The notes under the pieces: generated by a model | Database searches by the model: none | The model's input: the letters and a program-made list of their open reading frames with translations, nothing else | Told to the model about the DNA's origin: nothing | Program-made: the position numbers and the translations under genes | Shown: positions 1 through 8,285 of the stretch, piece after piece | Layout: each line of letters starts with the position of its first letter | Position numbering within the stretch: the stretch's first letter is position 1 | NCBI GenBank assembly: GCA_017642535.1 | Contig: JAGCOW010000090.1 | Location: 1-54,991, forward strand | Origin: Bacteroidales bacterium | GTDB lineage: Bacteria; Bacteroidota; Bacteroidia; Bacteroidales; UBA1715 | Direction: 5' to 3' | Length of the DNA stretch: 54,991 nucleotides

Positions 1-99
1 GCTCACTCCCAACATTCTGCTGACTACCGTGCCATATTTCCCTTTTCTACGAAGTCTTATCGCTTTTAGCATCGTTCCTAAATCGTAATATTTTGTCAT
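1..99 (-). CDS. N-terminal fragment of an unidentified gene, clipped by the window edge
   Basis: An ATG at 99 on the minus strand opens 33 codons that stay open to base 1. The peptide begins MTKYYDLGTMLK and is rich in Lys and Arg, with a run RLRRKGKYG. I do not recognise the family. A perfect hairpin (103-130) lies directly in front of the start codon. The gene would be divergent from dnaE. Only 33 residues are visible, so a chance ORF cannot be excluded. Confidence 0.4.
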   Translation of the reverse strand, partial: MTKYYDLGTMLKAIRLRRKGKYGTVVSRMLGVS

Positions 100-102
100 T
101 CT

Positions 103-130
103 CCCAAAAGTTTTTTGTCCAACTTTTGGG
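103..130 (-). promoter_or_regulatory. Perfect 10-bp hairpin immediately upstream of the left-edge start codon
   Basis: CCCAAAAGTT (103-112) is exactly complementary to AACTTTTGGG (121-130) across an 8-nt loop. On the minus strand the hairpin ends 3 nt before the ATG at 99 and has no T-run after it. It therefore looks like a 5'-leader structure of that gene rather than a terminator. On the plus strand there is no T-tract either. Confidence 0.5.
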
Positions 131-205
131 GTTCACCTCACGCGCAACGTCTCTACAATATTCTCTTCTGAAAAAAAAATTCAAAAAATTCTATACCCTC
201 TGCCT

Positions 206-213
206 TATTTTTG
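206..213 (+). promoter_or_regulatory. Bacteroidota -7 box (TATTTTTG), candidate dnaE promoter
   Basis: The sequence matches TAnnTTTG exactly and lies 188 nt upstream of the dnaE ATG, which would give a long leader. No convincing -33 TTTG partner was identified. Confidence 0.4.
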
Positions 214-401
214 CACAACCGAACCTCATTTTTGTGCACAAATCAATATGGTAATCTGAAAAAATCAAGCGACGTATTTTTTCACTTATTATCAACACGC
301 GTATTTTCAAAGGGAATTTTATTTTTATTTGTGAATGCGTCTTGAAGGATTCAGATTCCCGTAAAATCTAATTTTCAAAACTAAAAAAATTAAAAACTAA
401 A

Positions 402-3400
402 ATGAAATTTACTCATTTACACGTCCACTCGCACTATTCGATTCTTGACGGAATGTCGAAAGTTCCCGATTTAATTGAAAAATGTATGCGTTCCGGAATG
501 ACTTCAATGGCGCTCACCGACCATGGTAACATGTTCGGTATCAAAGATTTGATTGATTCTGCAAATAGTTTTAACAGCAAGCCGAAGAAAAAAGTTTCCG
601 AATGTGAGGAAAACATCGCAAAAGAAAAAGCCGTGATCGAATCCGACGAAAAATCGGAAGCCGACAAGGAAAAAGCACGGGAACAACTTGCAAAACTCGA
701 AGAGGAACTTCCAAAATTGCAGGAAAAAGCGAAAAATTTCGTGCCATTCAAGCCCATCATAGGCATTGAGGCGTATTGTGCAAGACGTACGCTTTACGAC
801 CAAGACAAAGAATATAAAACATTTTCAACTGAACGCGGAAAGGAAATCATTGTTGACCGAAGTGGATGGCACTTGATTTTGTTGGCAAAAAACAAAAAAG
901 GATACCAAAGTCTCTGTAAATTGTCGTCAATCGCCTACACCGATGGTTTCTACGACCGTCCTCGTATCGACAAGAATGTGCTAAAACAATATCACGAAGG
1001 TCTGATTGTTTGCTCCGCCTGTCTCGGTGGCGAAGTGCCACAGTTGATTATGGAAGGGAAAATTGACGAGGCGGAGAAAACCATTCTCTGGTTCAAGGAA
1101 GTGTTTGGCGACGATTATTATATTGAGTTACAACGTCACCAGACCGACAAACCCAATGCGTCAACCGACACGTACGAGAAACAAAAACAAGTCAATCCTA
1201 TACTGATTGAACTTGCGAGAAAAACAAACACAAAAATTGTAGCTACCAACGATGTGCATTTTGTTGAGGAAGAACACGGCGAAGCACACGACCGATTAAT
1301 CTGTCTCAGCACGGGGAAAAACTTTAACGACCCGAACCGTTTGCACTATACAAAACAGGAATGGCTGAAAACTCCAGAAGAAATGGAGGCGATTTTCGGC
1401 GATATACCCGAAGCGTTGGGAAACACGCAGGAAATAGCCGACAAAGTGGAAGTGTATTCCATTGACTCTGGGCCAATTATGCCAATGTTCGACATTCCTA
1501 AAGAATTCGGAACCGTTGAGGAATACAAGAAAAAAATCACCGAAGAAGACTTGTTCAACGAATTTACCCGCAACGAAAAAGGCGAAGTTGTTCTCAGTCA
1601 GGAAGAAGCTGAGAAAAAGATCAAGAAACTGGGCGGTTACGAAAAATTGTATCGTATAAAACTCGAAGCCGACTATCTTGCAAAACTTACGTGGGAAGGC
1701 GCCAAGAAACGATATGGCGAAGAGCTTACCGACGAGCAGAAAGAACGTATCACGTTTGAATTGCACGTTATGAAAACAATGGGTTTCCCTGGTTACTTCC
1801 TCATTGTGCAAGATTATATACGTGGAGCACGCGAGGAACTTGGCGTATCCGTAGGACCCGGACGTGGTTCCGCTGCCGGTTCCGTGGTGGCATATTGCTT
1901 ACGTATAACCGACATCGACCCACTCAAGTACGACTTGCTGTTTGAGCGTTTTCTAAATCCCGACCGTATTTCGCTCCCCGATATCGACGTTGACTTCGAC
2001 GACGAAGGTCGTGGAAAAGTTCTTGACTGGGTTACGAAAAAATACGGAAAAGAAAAAGTGGCACACATCATCACATACGGCACTATGGCGACAAAATCAG
2101 CAATTGCCGACGTTGGACGTGTGCAAGAAATATCGCTTTCGACAGTTAATGAGATAAAGAAATTAATTCCCGACAAAGATTTCAACGGTTACAAAGACCC
2201 CAAAACGGGAAAAACCTTTGGCGATGACATTAAATCACCAAAAGTAAAACTTAAAAATTGCTACGAAATTATTCCTGAACTGCAACCATACCTAAACGGC
2301 AACGACGAGAAACTCTCTTCTATGTTGCAATATGCCAACGAGTTGGAAGACACCAATCGCCAGATTGGAATACACGCATGTGGCGTAATCATCGGTGCCG
2401 ACGATTTGACAAACTTCGCTCCCATCTGTACCATCAAGGATAAGAAAACGGGCGAAGATGCCATCGTTACGCAATACGACGGTCACGTGGTAGAATCGGT
2501 GGGGTTGATAAAGATGGACTTCCTTGGATTGGCAAACCTTTCCGTTATCAAGGAAACGATAAAAAATATTAAACATCACACTGGCGAAATCGTTGACATT
2601 GACTCAATTCCGATTGACGACGAACTTACTTATAAGTTATATTGTCAAGGAAAAACGGTGGGCGTGTTCCAGTTTGAATCGCCGGGAATGCAGAAATATC
2701 TGAAAGAACTGAAACCGAACGTCATCGGTGACTTGATTGCAATGAACGCCCTCTATCGTCCGGGACCGATGGACAACATTCCGTCGTTCATCAAACGAAA
2801 AGCGTTGATTGAAGACATCAAGAAAGGGAAAATCACCCACGAGGAATTCGAGAAAAATAAAGAGAAATACAAAAACACATACGAGGAAATCGAATATCCG
2901 CTTCCTTGTATGGAAAAATATCTGAACGATACTTACGGCATCACTGTCTATCAAGAGCAAGTGATGCTTCTGTCGCGTTTGATTGCCGACTTTACCCGTG
3001 GAGAATCCGACACGCTTCGTAAAGCTATGGGTAAGAAACAGTTGGCGAAGATGGAAGAATTGTACGGCAAATTCCTCAAACAGGGAGTTGCCAAACAATG
3101 CAAGGAAAACCCTAATCTTTCGGAGGAAAAAGTCACTGAAATACTGAAATTTATTTGGGAGGAATGGAAGAAATTTGCTTCGTATGCGTTCAACAAATCA
3201 CACGCCGCTTGCTATGCGTGGGTTTCGTACCAGACTGCATACCTCAAAGCACACTATCCTGCGGAATATATGGCTGCCTTGCTCACCAATTCTATCGATA
3301 ATCCTGCCGATATAGCAAAATTTATGGCGGAATGTAAAACTATGGGAGTCAAGGTTCTTTGTCCAAGTGTGAATGAAAGTGACTTGACATTCAGTGTAAA

Positions 3401-4469
3401 CGAACAAGGCGACATTCACTTTGGATTGAAGGCAATCAAAGGTTTTGGCGAAAATATCTCACTGGCAATCATCGAAGAACGTGAGAAAAACGGAAAATAC
3501 AAAGACATTTTCGACCTTGTGGAACGCGTACAATTAACCAGCAAGAACTTGGAATTGCTGACATTCAGCGGCGCTTTGGACTGCTTCGGACTTCCACGTG
3601 ACATATACATTGGTTTCGACGACGGCGAAAAACAGTTTATTGAAACGTTGGCAAATTTCTCGGCTGCACGACATAAGAAGGAAGAGCCATCAATGATGTC
3701 GCTTTTTGGCGATGAAGAAATCGATATGGGACATCCGCCTATCCCTAATCCACGTCACCTTGACCCAATCTTCCTTTTACAAAAAGAAAGTGAGCTGATT
3801 GGTCTCTATCTCTCGTTCCACCCACTTGACAAGTTTAAGTACCTTATGAGAGGTTTTGGTAAACTGTCGCTTAACGATTTGGAACACATAGAGGACCATC
3901 CTAATCTTGTTGACAAGGAAATCCGTATGCTCGGCATTGTGGAATCGACTAAGTTTTCCATAACAAAGAAAGGCAGTCCTATGCTACGATTCACGCTCAG
4001 CGATTACAATGGGAAATATGAATTTGCGGCATTCGGCGACGCCCCCAAGAATCCTGACGAACCCGAAAGATTCAATCCCTACAAACGGGAAAACAATTTC
4101 GATTCATACAAGGATAAAATCAAGGAAAAAGAGATTCTTGTCGTATTCTTAGACGTGAAAAAGCGTAAGAATAAAGAGACAAACAAAGAGGAAATTAGAC
4201 TCTATGTGAAAGATGTCCTTACCGCAGCCGAAATGCGTAATCAAATAAAAAATATAACTTTGACTATGCAACTCGACGACTTGACACAAGACGTGATAAC
4301 ATTGTTGAGCAACTGGATTTGCAAGACAAATACAGGTATCGACCTCACGTTCCGTGTGGTTAAAAACAAGATGATTACGGAATTGTTCTCGAAGACATAC
4401 AAAGTTCAACCCGACGACACGTTCTTTCAAGAAATGCAAAATTATCATATAGATGTATCATTAAATTAA
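402..4469 (+). CDS. dnaE: DNA polymerase III alpha subunit (replicative polymerase)
   Basis: This is the catalytic subunit of the chromosomal replicase (family C polymerase). The N-terminal PHP domain starts with HLHVHSHYS (residues 5-13) and TDHGNMFG (39-46). The palm carries the catalytic PDIDVDF motif around residues 526-532, preceded by SVGPGRGSAAGS. The tandem HhH and OB-fold region follows (LGIVESTKFSITKKGSP near 1180). At 1355 residues it is longer than the roughly 1160 of E. coli DnaE. Part of the excess is a Lys/Glu-rich, coiled-coil-like insert at residues about 59-113, between the first PHP strands and KPIIG. The ATG at 402 follows an A-rich leader. It is monocistronic or weakly linked to trxA 55 nt downstream. 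Confidence 0.97.
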   Translation: MKFTHLHVHSHYSILDGMSKVPDLIEKCMRSGMTSMALTDHGNMFGIKDLIDSANSFNSKPKKKVSECEENIAKEKAVIESDEKSEADKEKAREQLAKLEEELPKLQEKAKNFVPFKPIIGIEAYCARRTLYDQDKEYKTFSTERGKEIIVDRSGWHLILLAKNKKGYQSLCKLSSIAYTDGFYDRPRIDKNVLKQYHEGLIVCSACLGGEVPQLIMEGKIDEAEKTILWFKEVFGDDYYIELQRHQTDKPNASTDTYEKQKQVNPILIELARKTNTKIVATNDVHFVEEEHGEAHDRLICLSTGKNFNDPNRLHYTKQEWLKTPEEMEAIFGDIPEALGNTQEIADKVEVYSIDSGPIMPMFDIPKEFGTVEEYKKKITEEDLFNEFTRNEKGEVVLSQEEAEKKIKKLGGYEKLYRIKLEADYLAKLTWEGAKKRYGEELTDEQKERITFELHVMKTMGFPGYFLIVQDYIRGAREELGVSVGPGRGSAAGSVVAYCLRITDIDPLKYDLLFERFLNPDRISLPDIDVDFDDEGRGKVLDWVTKKYGKEKVAHIITYGTMATKSAIADVGRVQEISLSTVNEIKKLIPDKDFNGYKDPKTGKTFGDDIKSPKVKLKNCYEIIPELQPYLNGNDEKLSSMLQYANELEDTNRQIGIHACGVIIGADDLTNFAPICTIKDKKTGEDAIVTQYDGHVVESVGLIKMDFLGLANLSVIKETIKNIKHHTGEIVDIDSIPIDDELTYKLYCQGKTVGVFQFESPGMQKYLKELKPNVIGDLIAMNALYRPGPMDNIPSFIKRKALIEDIKKGKITHEEFEKNKEKYKNTYEEIEYPLPCMEKYLNDTYGITVYQEQVMLLSRLIADFTRGESDTLRKAMGKKQLAKMEELYGKFLKQGVAKQCKENPNLSEEKVTEILKFIWEEWKKFASYAFNKSHAACYAWVSYQTAYLKAHYPAEYMAALLTNSIDNPADIAKFMAECKTMGVKVLCPSVNESDLTFSVNEQGDIHFGLKAIKGFGENISLAIIEEREKNGKYKDIFDLVERVQLTSKNLELLTFSGALDCFGLPRDIYIGFDDGEKQFIETLANFSAARHKKEEPSMMSLFGDEEIDMGHPPIPNPRHLDPIFLLQKESELIGLYLSFHPLDKFKYLMRGFGKLSLNDLEHIEDHPNLVDKEIRMLGIVESTKFSITKKGSPMLRFTLSDYNGKYEFAAFGDAPKNPDEPERFNPYKRENNFDSYKDKIKEKEILVVFLDVKKRKNKETNKEEIRLYVKDVLTAAEMRNQIKNITLTMQLDDLTQDVITLLSNWICKTNTGIDLTFRVVKNKMITELFSKTYKVQPDDTFFQEMQNYHIDVSLN

Positions 4470-4524
4470 AAATTAAAAGTTAATAATTAATAATAATTGA
4501 TAAACAGATTTAAATTTAAATACT

Positions 4525-4839
4525 ATGGCATTACAAATTACAGAAGCAAACTACGACCAGGTAGTTGACACAGACAAATTGGTTATCATTGACTTTTGGG
4601 CAGAATGGTGCGGTCCTTGCAAGGCACTTTCTCCAGTTATCGATAATTTGTCAAAAGAATACGAAGGTAAAGTTGTCATTTGCAAATGCGACGTTGAAGC
4701 TAATCCTGAAATTACGTCAAACTTTGCCGTAAGAAACATTCCTACGCTTCTTTTCCTTCGCAACAAAGAAGTTGTTGACAAATTGGTTGGCGCAGTTCCA
4801 GCTGACAAAATCAAAGAAAAAATCGAGGCAAACAACTAA
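4525..4839 (+). CDS. trxA: Thioredoxin
   Basis: This is a 104-residue cytoplasmic thioredoxin, the usual single-domain length. The active site is WCGPC at residues 28-32 and the cis-proline is in RNIPTLLF. It reduces disulfides in cytoplasmic proteins and serves as electron donor, for example to ribonucleotide reductase. It follows dnaE by 55 nt of AT-rich DNA (including the palindrome ATTTAAATTTAAAT at 4508-4521), with no terminator in between, so read-through from dnaE is possible. There is no signal peptide, unlike the other thioredoxin-fold proteins in this window. Confidence 0.96.
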   Translation: MALQITEANYDQVVDTDKLVIIDFWAEWCGPCKALSPVIDNLSKEYEGKVVICKCDVEANPEITSNFAVRNIPTLLFLRNKEVVDKLVGAVPADKIKEKIEANN

Positions 4840-4863
4840 TTCCCCTCGTTCGACGATGATGTT

Positions 4864-4893
4864 TGTAGAGACGATGTGCACATCGTCTCTACA
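4864..4893. repeat. Perfect 30-bp palindrome (TGTAGAGACGATGTG and its complement)
   Basis: The 15-nt arm TGTAGAGACGATGTG is followed with no spacer by its exact reverse complement. It sits in the 71-nt gap between trxA and the DUF58 gene. The outer 10 nt CGTCTCTACA recur as a single arm at 148-157. From memory, GTAGAGACG...CGTCTCTAC palindromes are dispersed in many Bacteroidota genomes. As RNA it would fold into a long hairpin, and it is followed by a T-rich stretch (TATATTTTTATAG), so it may also act as the trxA terminator. Confidence 0.75.
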
Positions 4894-4910
4894 TATATTT
4901 TTATAGGTAT

Positions 4911-5846
4911 ATGGAAAGAATTGATTTACAAACAATTGAGTCGTTACAATCGTTCGACAACTTTGAGTTGTTGGCTCGCCAGATTGTAGAAGGATTCTTG
5001 ACCGGGCTTCATCGGAGTCCCTTTCACGGTTTTTCTGTCGAGTTTGCCGAACATAGGCAATACAACCCTGGCGAATCGACAAAAAACATTGATTGGAAAC
5101 TTTTTGCTCGAACCGACAAATTATTTGTAAAACAATTTGAAGAAGAAACAAACCTGCGTTGTCAGATTGTCATTGACACGTCTTCATCGATGTTGTTTCC
5201 GTTTCAGTCAAAATCCATACACAACAAACTTGCTTTTTCGTTGTACTCGGCCGCCGCATTGATTCATTTGTTACGCAAACAACGCGATGCCGTAGGACTT
5301 TCATTTCTTTCCGACAAGATTACGTTGCACACGCCGGCAAGACTCTCGGAATCGCACGCACAAATGCTGTACAGCGAACTAAACAAATGCCTGACAAACG
5401 CATACGACACCACTTCGTTCAATCAACACACGCAATTGTCGGAAACATTGGATCAACTTGCGGAAGCAATTCACAAACGCTCGCTCATCATTATTTTTAG
5501 CGATTTTCTGCAACAAGACGACAATGAAAATCTGTATAAGTCACTGCAACATTTGAAATACAATCAAAACGAAGTGATTCTTTTTCACGTCGTTGACGAA
5601 CAATTTGAGACGAATTTTGCATTCGAAAACCGTCCAACCGAACTTACCGATATGGAAACGGGTGAAGTCGTGAAAATCAATCCCAATGCCGTGAGAGAAG
5701 CTTATAAATCACGACTTGCAGCCATTACCGACCAACTTCATTCCACGTGCGACAAATACAAAATCGACTTCGTGACAGCCGACATTAACAAAGGGTTTGA
5801 ACAAATTTTAACAAACTATCTTGTAAAACGTAATAAATTGTATTAA
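4911..5846 (+). CDS. DUF58 / von Willebrand A-like domain protein
   Basis: This 311-residue protein has the DUF58 signature around HRQYNPGESTKNIDWKLFAR (about 48-67), followed by a vWA-like fold with a MIDAS-type DTSSSM (89-94) and FSDFLQQDD near 196-204. DUF58 proteins usually sit beside a MoxR AAA+ ATPase and BatA/BatB-type vWA membrane proteins, as a metal-dependent chaperone or cofactor-insertion system. None of those partners is next to this copy. It has no signal peptide or membrane span, so it should be cytoplasmic. The function of the family is not firmly established. Confidence 0.88.
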   Translation: MERIDLQTIESLQSFDNFELLARQIVEGFLTGLHRSPFHGFSVEFAEHRQYNPGESTKNIDWKLFARTDKLFVKQFEEETNLRCQIVIDTSSSMLFPFQSKSIHNKLAFSLYSAAALIHLLRKQRDAVGLSFLSDKITLHTPARLSESHAQMLYSELNKCLTNAYDTTSFNQHTQLSETLDQLAEAIHKRSLIIIFSDFLQQDDNENLYKSLQHLKYNQNEVILFHVVDEQFETNFAFENRPTELTDMETGEVVKINPNAVREAYKSRLAAITDQLHSTCDKYKIDFVTADINKGFEQILTNYLVKRNKLY

Positions 5847-5865
5847 TAATTACACAAACAATTAT

Positions 5866-5873
5866 TACTTTTG
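5866..5873 (+). promoter_or_regulatory. -7 box (TACTTTTG) for the LutA-like/glycosyltransferase pair
   Basis: Exact TAnnTTTG match 17 nt upstream of the ATG at 5891, in the 44-nt gap after the DUF58 gene. Confidence 0.65.
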
Positions 5874-5890
5874 CTTATAAAGAATTTTCT

Positions 5891-6607
5891 ATGGACGTAG
5901 ATGTATTTATACCCTGTTTTGTTGACCAGTTGGAACCTGAAATTGGTAAGAATCTGGTGAAAATACTTGAACACGTCGGTTGCAAGGTGCATTACAACCC
6001 TCAGCAAACGTGTTGCGGTCAGCCACAGTTCAATAGTGGCTATATGAAGGAATCACGGGAACTTGCACAAAAGTTTCTGAAGGATTTTGCAGGCGATCGC
6101 TACATTGTGAGTCCGGGCGGTTCGTGCACAGGGTTCATAAAACGTCGCTACGCATCGCTTTTTGAAAATGAAGCTGACAAAAAAGCTGCAGAACAACTAT
6201 CCAATAGAATCTTCGACATCTGCGATTTTCTTGTCAATGTCCTAAAAGTTGAAGATTTAGGAGCAACATTCAACGCAAAAGTTACCGTTCACGATTCTTG
6301 TTCGGCACTTCGCGAATACGGATTGACAACGGAACCTCGCACCCTTTTGCAACACGTAAAAGGACTTGAAATCGTTGAAATGGAAGAAAGCACTACGTGT
6401 TGTGGGTTTGGTGGAACGTTTTCGATGAAACAAAAAGAAATATCATCGGCAATGGTCGAACAAAAAGTTCGCTTTGCACAAGAAACTGGTGCTGAATACA
6501 TTACAGGGACGGAATATTCCTGTTTGATGAACATCAAAGCATATATCGACCGAAATAATATCTCGATCAAACCAATTCATATTGTAAACATTCTTTCTCA
6601 TTTCTAA
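5891..6607 (+). CDS. LutA/YkgE-type iron-sulfur (CCG-domain) oxidoreductase subunit
   Basis: The 238-residue protein carries two cysteine-rich CCG domains: TCCGQPQFN with Cys41-Cys42, and TCCGFGG with Cys170-Cys171. Additional Cys are in SPGGSCTGF (Cys79) and HDSCSALREYG (Cys137). This is the layout of LutA, one of three proteins for L-lactate oxidation to pyruvate, and of the C-terminal half of glycolate oxidase GlcF and heterodisulfide reductase HdrB. It is of normal length for LutA. The usual partners LutB and LutC are not adjacent. The gene is instead followed after 1 nt by a glycosyltransferase. The partner and substrate therefore remain open. Confidence 0.88.
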   Translation: MDVDVFIPCFVDQLEPEIGKNLVKILEHVGCKVHYNPQQTCCGQPQFNSGYMKESRELAQKFLKDFAGDRYIVSPGGSCTGFIKRRYASLFENEADKKAAEQLSNRIFDICDFLVNVLKVEDLGATFNAKVTVHDSCSALREYGLTTEPRTLLQHVKGLEIVEMEESTTCCGFGGTFSMKQKEISSAMVEQKVRFAQETGAEYITGTEYSCLMNIKAYIDRNNISIKPIHIVNILSHF

Positions 6608-6608
6608 T

Positions 6609-7730
6609 ATGTACAGAATAGGATTCGACGCAAAACGATTATTTCACAACGGTACGGGACTTGGCAATTATAGCCGTAGTTTAGTACGGAGTTTGAAATC
6701 TTATTTTCCCGACAATTCGTACATATTGTTCACTCCTTCAGTAACTTACAGCGACGAAAGTTTCTTTTTCACTCAAGATTTTGAAACGGTTACTTCTGGC
6801 ATGTTCACTTCGAAGGCAATGTGGAGAACTCGCTTGATACTCAATGCGTTATTGGAACACGACATAGATATTTTTCATGGTCTGAGCCACGAACTTCCAA
6901 TTGGTATTGAAAAAACAAAGATTAAGTCTGTCGTTACCATTCACGATTTGATTTACAAGCTTTTCCCAAAAGATTTTCCGTTTATCGACAAGAAAATCTA
7001 CGATGCGAAATGGAAAAACTCTTGTATGAATGCCAATGCAATCATTGCGACAAGCGAAGCGACAAAACAAGATATTATCCGTAATTTTAACATCGACCCA
7101 CGAAAGATTCACGTCGTATATCAAACGTGTAGCAACATTTTTTCACAACAATACACAAAGAAAGAAAAGGAAGACACATTGGAAAAATATGGCTTCCCAC
7201 GCAATTATATGTTGTACGTTGGTGCCATTATGGACAGAAAAAATGTAATCGCCCTCGCCGAAGCATACAATATGATTCGTGAAAAAATTGATATTCCCCT
7301 CGTTATTGTTGGCAAAGGACGAGAATACTATAAGCAATTATTGGCATATATTGAGAAAAATAACTTACAAGACAAAATCTTGATTCGTTCCGATGTTGGG
7401 AACGACATTTTGCCAATCATATATCAATCTGCCGAGTTTTTCTTGTATCCTTCAAAATACGAAGGCTTTGGAATCCCTGTATTGGAGTCATTCAAAAGCG
7501 GAACGCCCATTATTTTGAGTAACACGTCGTCGTTACCCGAAGTTGCAGGAAACGCTGGTTATTATGTTGATCCCTACAAAGTTGAAAGCATAGCGCAAGC
7601 AATGTTGGATTTGCACGAGAATGCAAATTTGCGCAATCACCTCATCAACGAAGGTTTTGAACGCGAGAAGGAATTTACCTTGGAAAATTTTGCTCGAAAA
7701 ACATTGGCTGTATATGACAGCGTGATGTAG
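6609..7730 (+). CDS. Glycosyltransferase, GT4-like family
   Basis: This 373-residue GT-B fold enzyme probably transfers a sugar from a nucleotide donor to a surface glycan or lipid acceptor. The N-terminal acceptor domain begins MYRIGFDAKRLFHNGTGLGNY, a glycine-rich loop typical of GT4 enzymes. The C-terminal donor domain has YVGAIMDRKN and the E-x7-E pair in YEGFGIPVLES (Glu285 and Glu293), followed by SLPEVAGNAGYYVDP. There is no signal peptide. It starts 1 nt after the LutA-like stop codon, so the two are almost certainly co-transcribed although no functional link is obvious. Sugar and acceptor cannot be told from sequence. Confidence 0.9.
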   Translation: MYRIGFDAKRLFHNGTGLGNYSRSLVRSLKSYFPDNSYILFTPSVTYSDESFFFTQDFETVTSGMFTSKAMWRTRLILNALLEHDIDIFHGLSHELPIGIEKTKIKSVVTIHDLIYKLFPKDFPFIDKKIYDAKWKNSCMNANAIIATSEATKQDIIRNFNIDPRKIHVVYQTCSNIFSQQYTKKEKEDTLEKYGFPRNYMLYVGAIMDRKNVIALAEAYNMIREKIDIPLVIVGKGREYYKQLLAYIEKNNLQDKILIRSDVGNDILPIIYQSAEFFLYPSKYEGFGIPVLESFKSGTPIILSNTSSLPEVAGNAGYYVDPYKVESIAQAMLDLHENANLRNHLINEGFEREKEFTLENFARKTLAVYDSVM

Positions 7731-7797
7731 AATGGGTAGCAACATATCCCGCATATCATTTTTTCATCGGCAATACCATTTTAATAAAATAAATGTG

Positions 7798-7805
7798 TAT
7801 CTTTG
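7798..7805 (+). promoter_or_regulatory. -7 box (TATCTTTG) for the Lrp-type regulator and hflX
   Basis: Exact TAnnTTTG match. Because it lies at 7798-7805, the alternative TTG start at 7803 would fall inside the promoter. This supports the ATG at 7824 as the real start. Confidence 0.7.
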
Positions 7806-7823
7806 CTAACAATACGTATAATT

Positions 7824-8282
7824 ATGGCAATAGTTATTGATTCAATTGACAAAAAGATTCTTGGTTTTCTTACCGAAAACGCACGAACAGCATTCACCGA
7901 CATTGCAAAAGCGTGCGGTGTTTCGGGAGCTGCTATCCATCAAAGAGTGAACAAACTTGAAGAATCAGGCGTTTTGAAAGGTTCTTGCTGTTTGGTTGAT
8001 GAAAAAATTCTTGGTTATACGACCTGCGCCTATATCGGTGTGCATTTTGAAAAAGGTGGTGTATATCAAAGCGTTCTCGACCAAATCAAGAAAATCCCCG
8101 AAGTAGTTGAATGCCACTACACTACGGGGCAATATGGTCTTTTGCTGAAGATTTATGCGAAAGACAACAGCCATCTTATGAAAATCCTTAGCAACCAAAT
8201 ACAAGAAATTCCAGGAATTGCAAGCACCGAGACCTTTATCTCACTTGAACAATCCATCCAAAGGCAAGTAGCTGTTCTATAA
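7824..8282 (+). CDS. Lrp/AsnC family transcriptional regulator
   Basis: The protein has 152 residues, the standard length for the family. It has an N-terminal winged HTH (IDSIDKKILGFLTEN, then FTDIAKACGVSGAAIHQRVNKL) and a C-terminal RAM/ligand-binding domain with VVECHYTTGQYGLLLKIYAKD. Family members form octamers or dimers that respond to amino acids. The ATG at 7824 is preferred over an in-frame TTG at 7803 because the -7 promoter box covers 7798-7805 and because MAIVIDSIDKKIL is the usual family start. hflX begins 3 nt after its stop, so they form an operon. Confidence 0.92.
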   Translation: MAIVIDSIDKKILGFLTENARTAFTDIAKACGVSGAAIHQRVNKLEESGVLKGSCCLVDEKILGYTTCAYIGVHFEKGGVYQSVLDQIKKIPEVVECHYTTGQYGLLLKIYAKDNSHLMKILSNQIQEIPGIASTETFISLEQSIQRQVAVL

Positions 8283-8285
8283 AAT

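Larger units (their letters stand above)
100..401. other. Intergenic region between the left-edge gene and dnaE
   Basis: This 302-nt spacer holds the hairpin at 103-130, a half-site CGTCTCTACA at 148-157 that matches one arm of the palindrome at 4864-4893, a -7-type box at 206-213, and a 12-bp palindrome TTTGTGCACAAA at 231-242. The last 60 nt are A/T-rich leader for dnaE with no Shine-Dalgarno sequence. No further gene is seen. Confidence 0.6.

Noticed and set aside
4470..4524. Terminator between dnaE and trxA
   Set aside because: The spacer is AT-rich with a short palindrome (4508-4521) but no GC stem followed by a T-run.
7803..7823. TTG start for the Lrp-type regulator
   Set aside because: It lies in the -7 promoter box (7798-7805), and the ATG at 7824 gives the standard family N-terminus.
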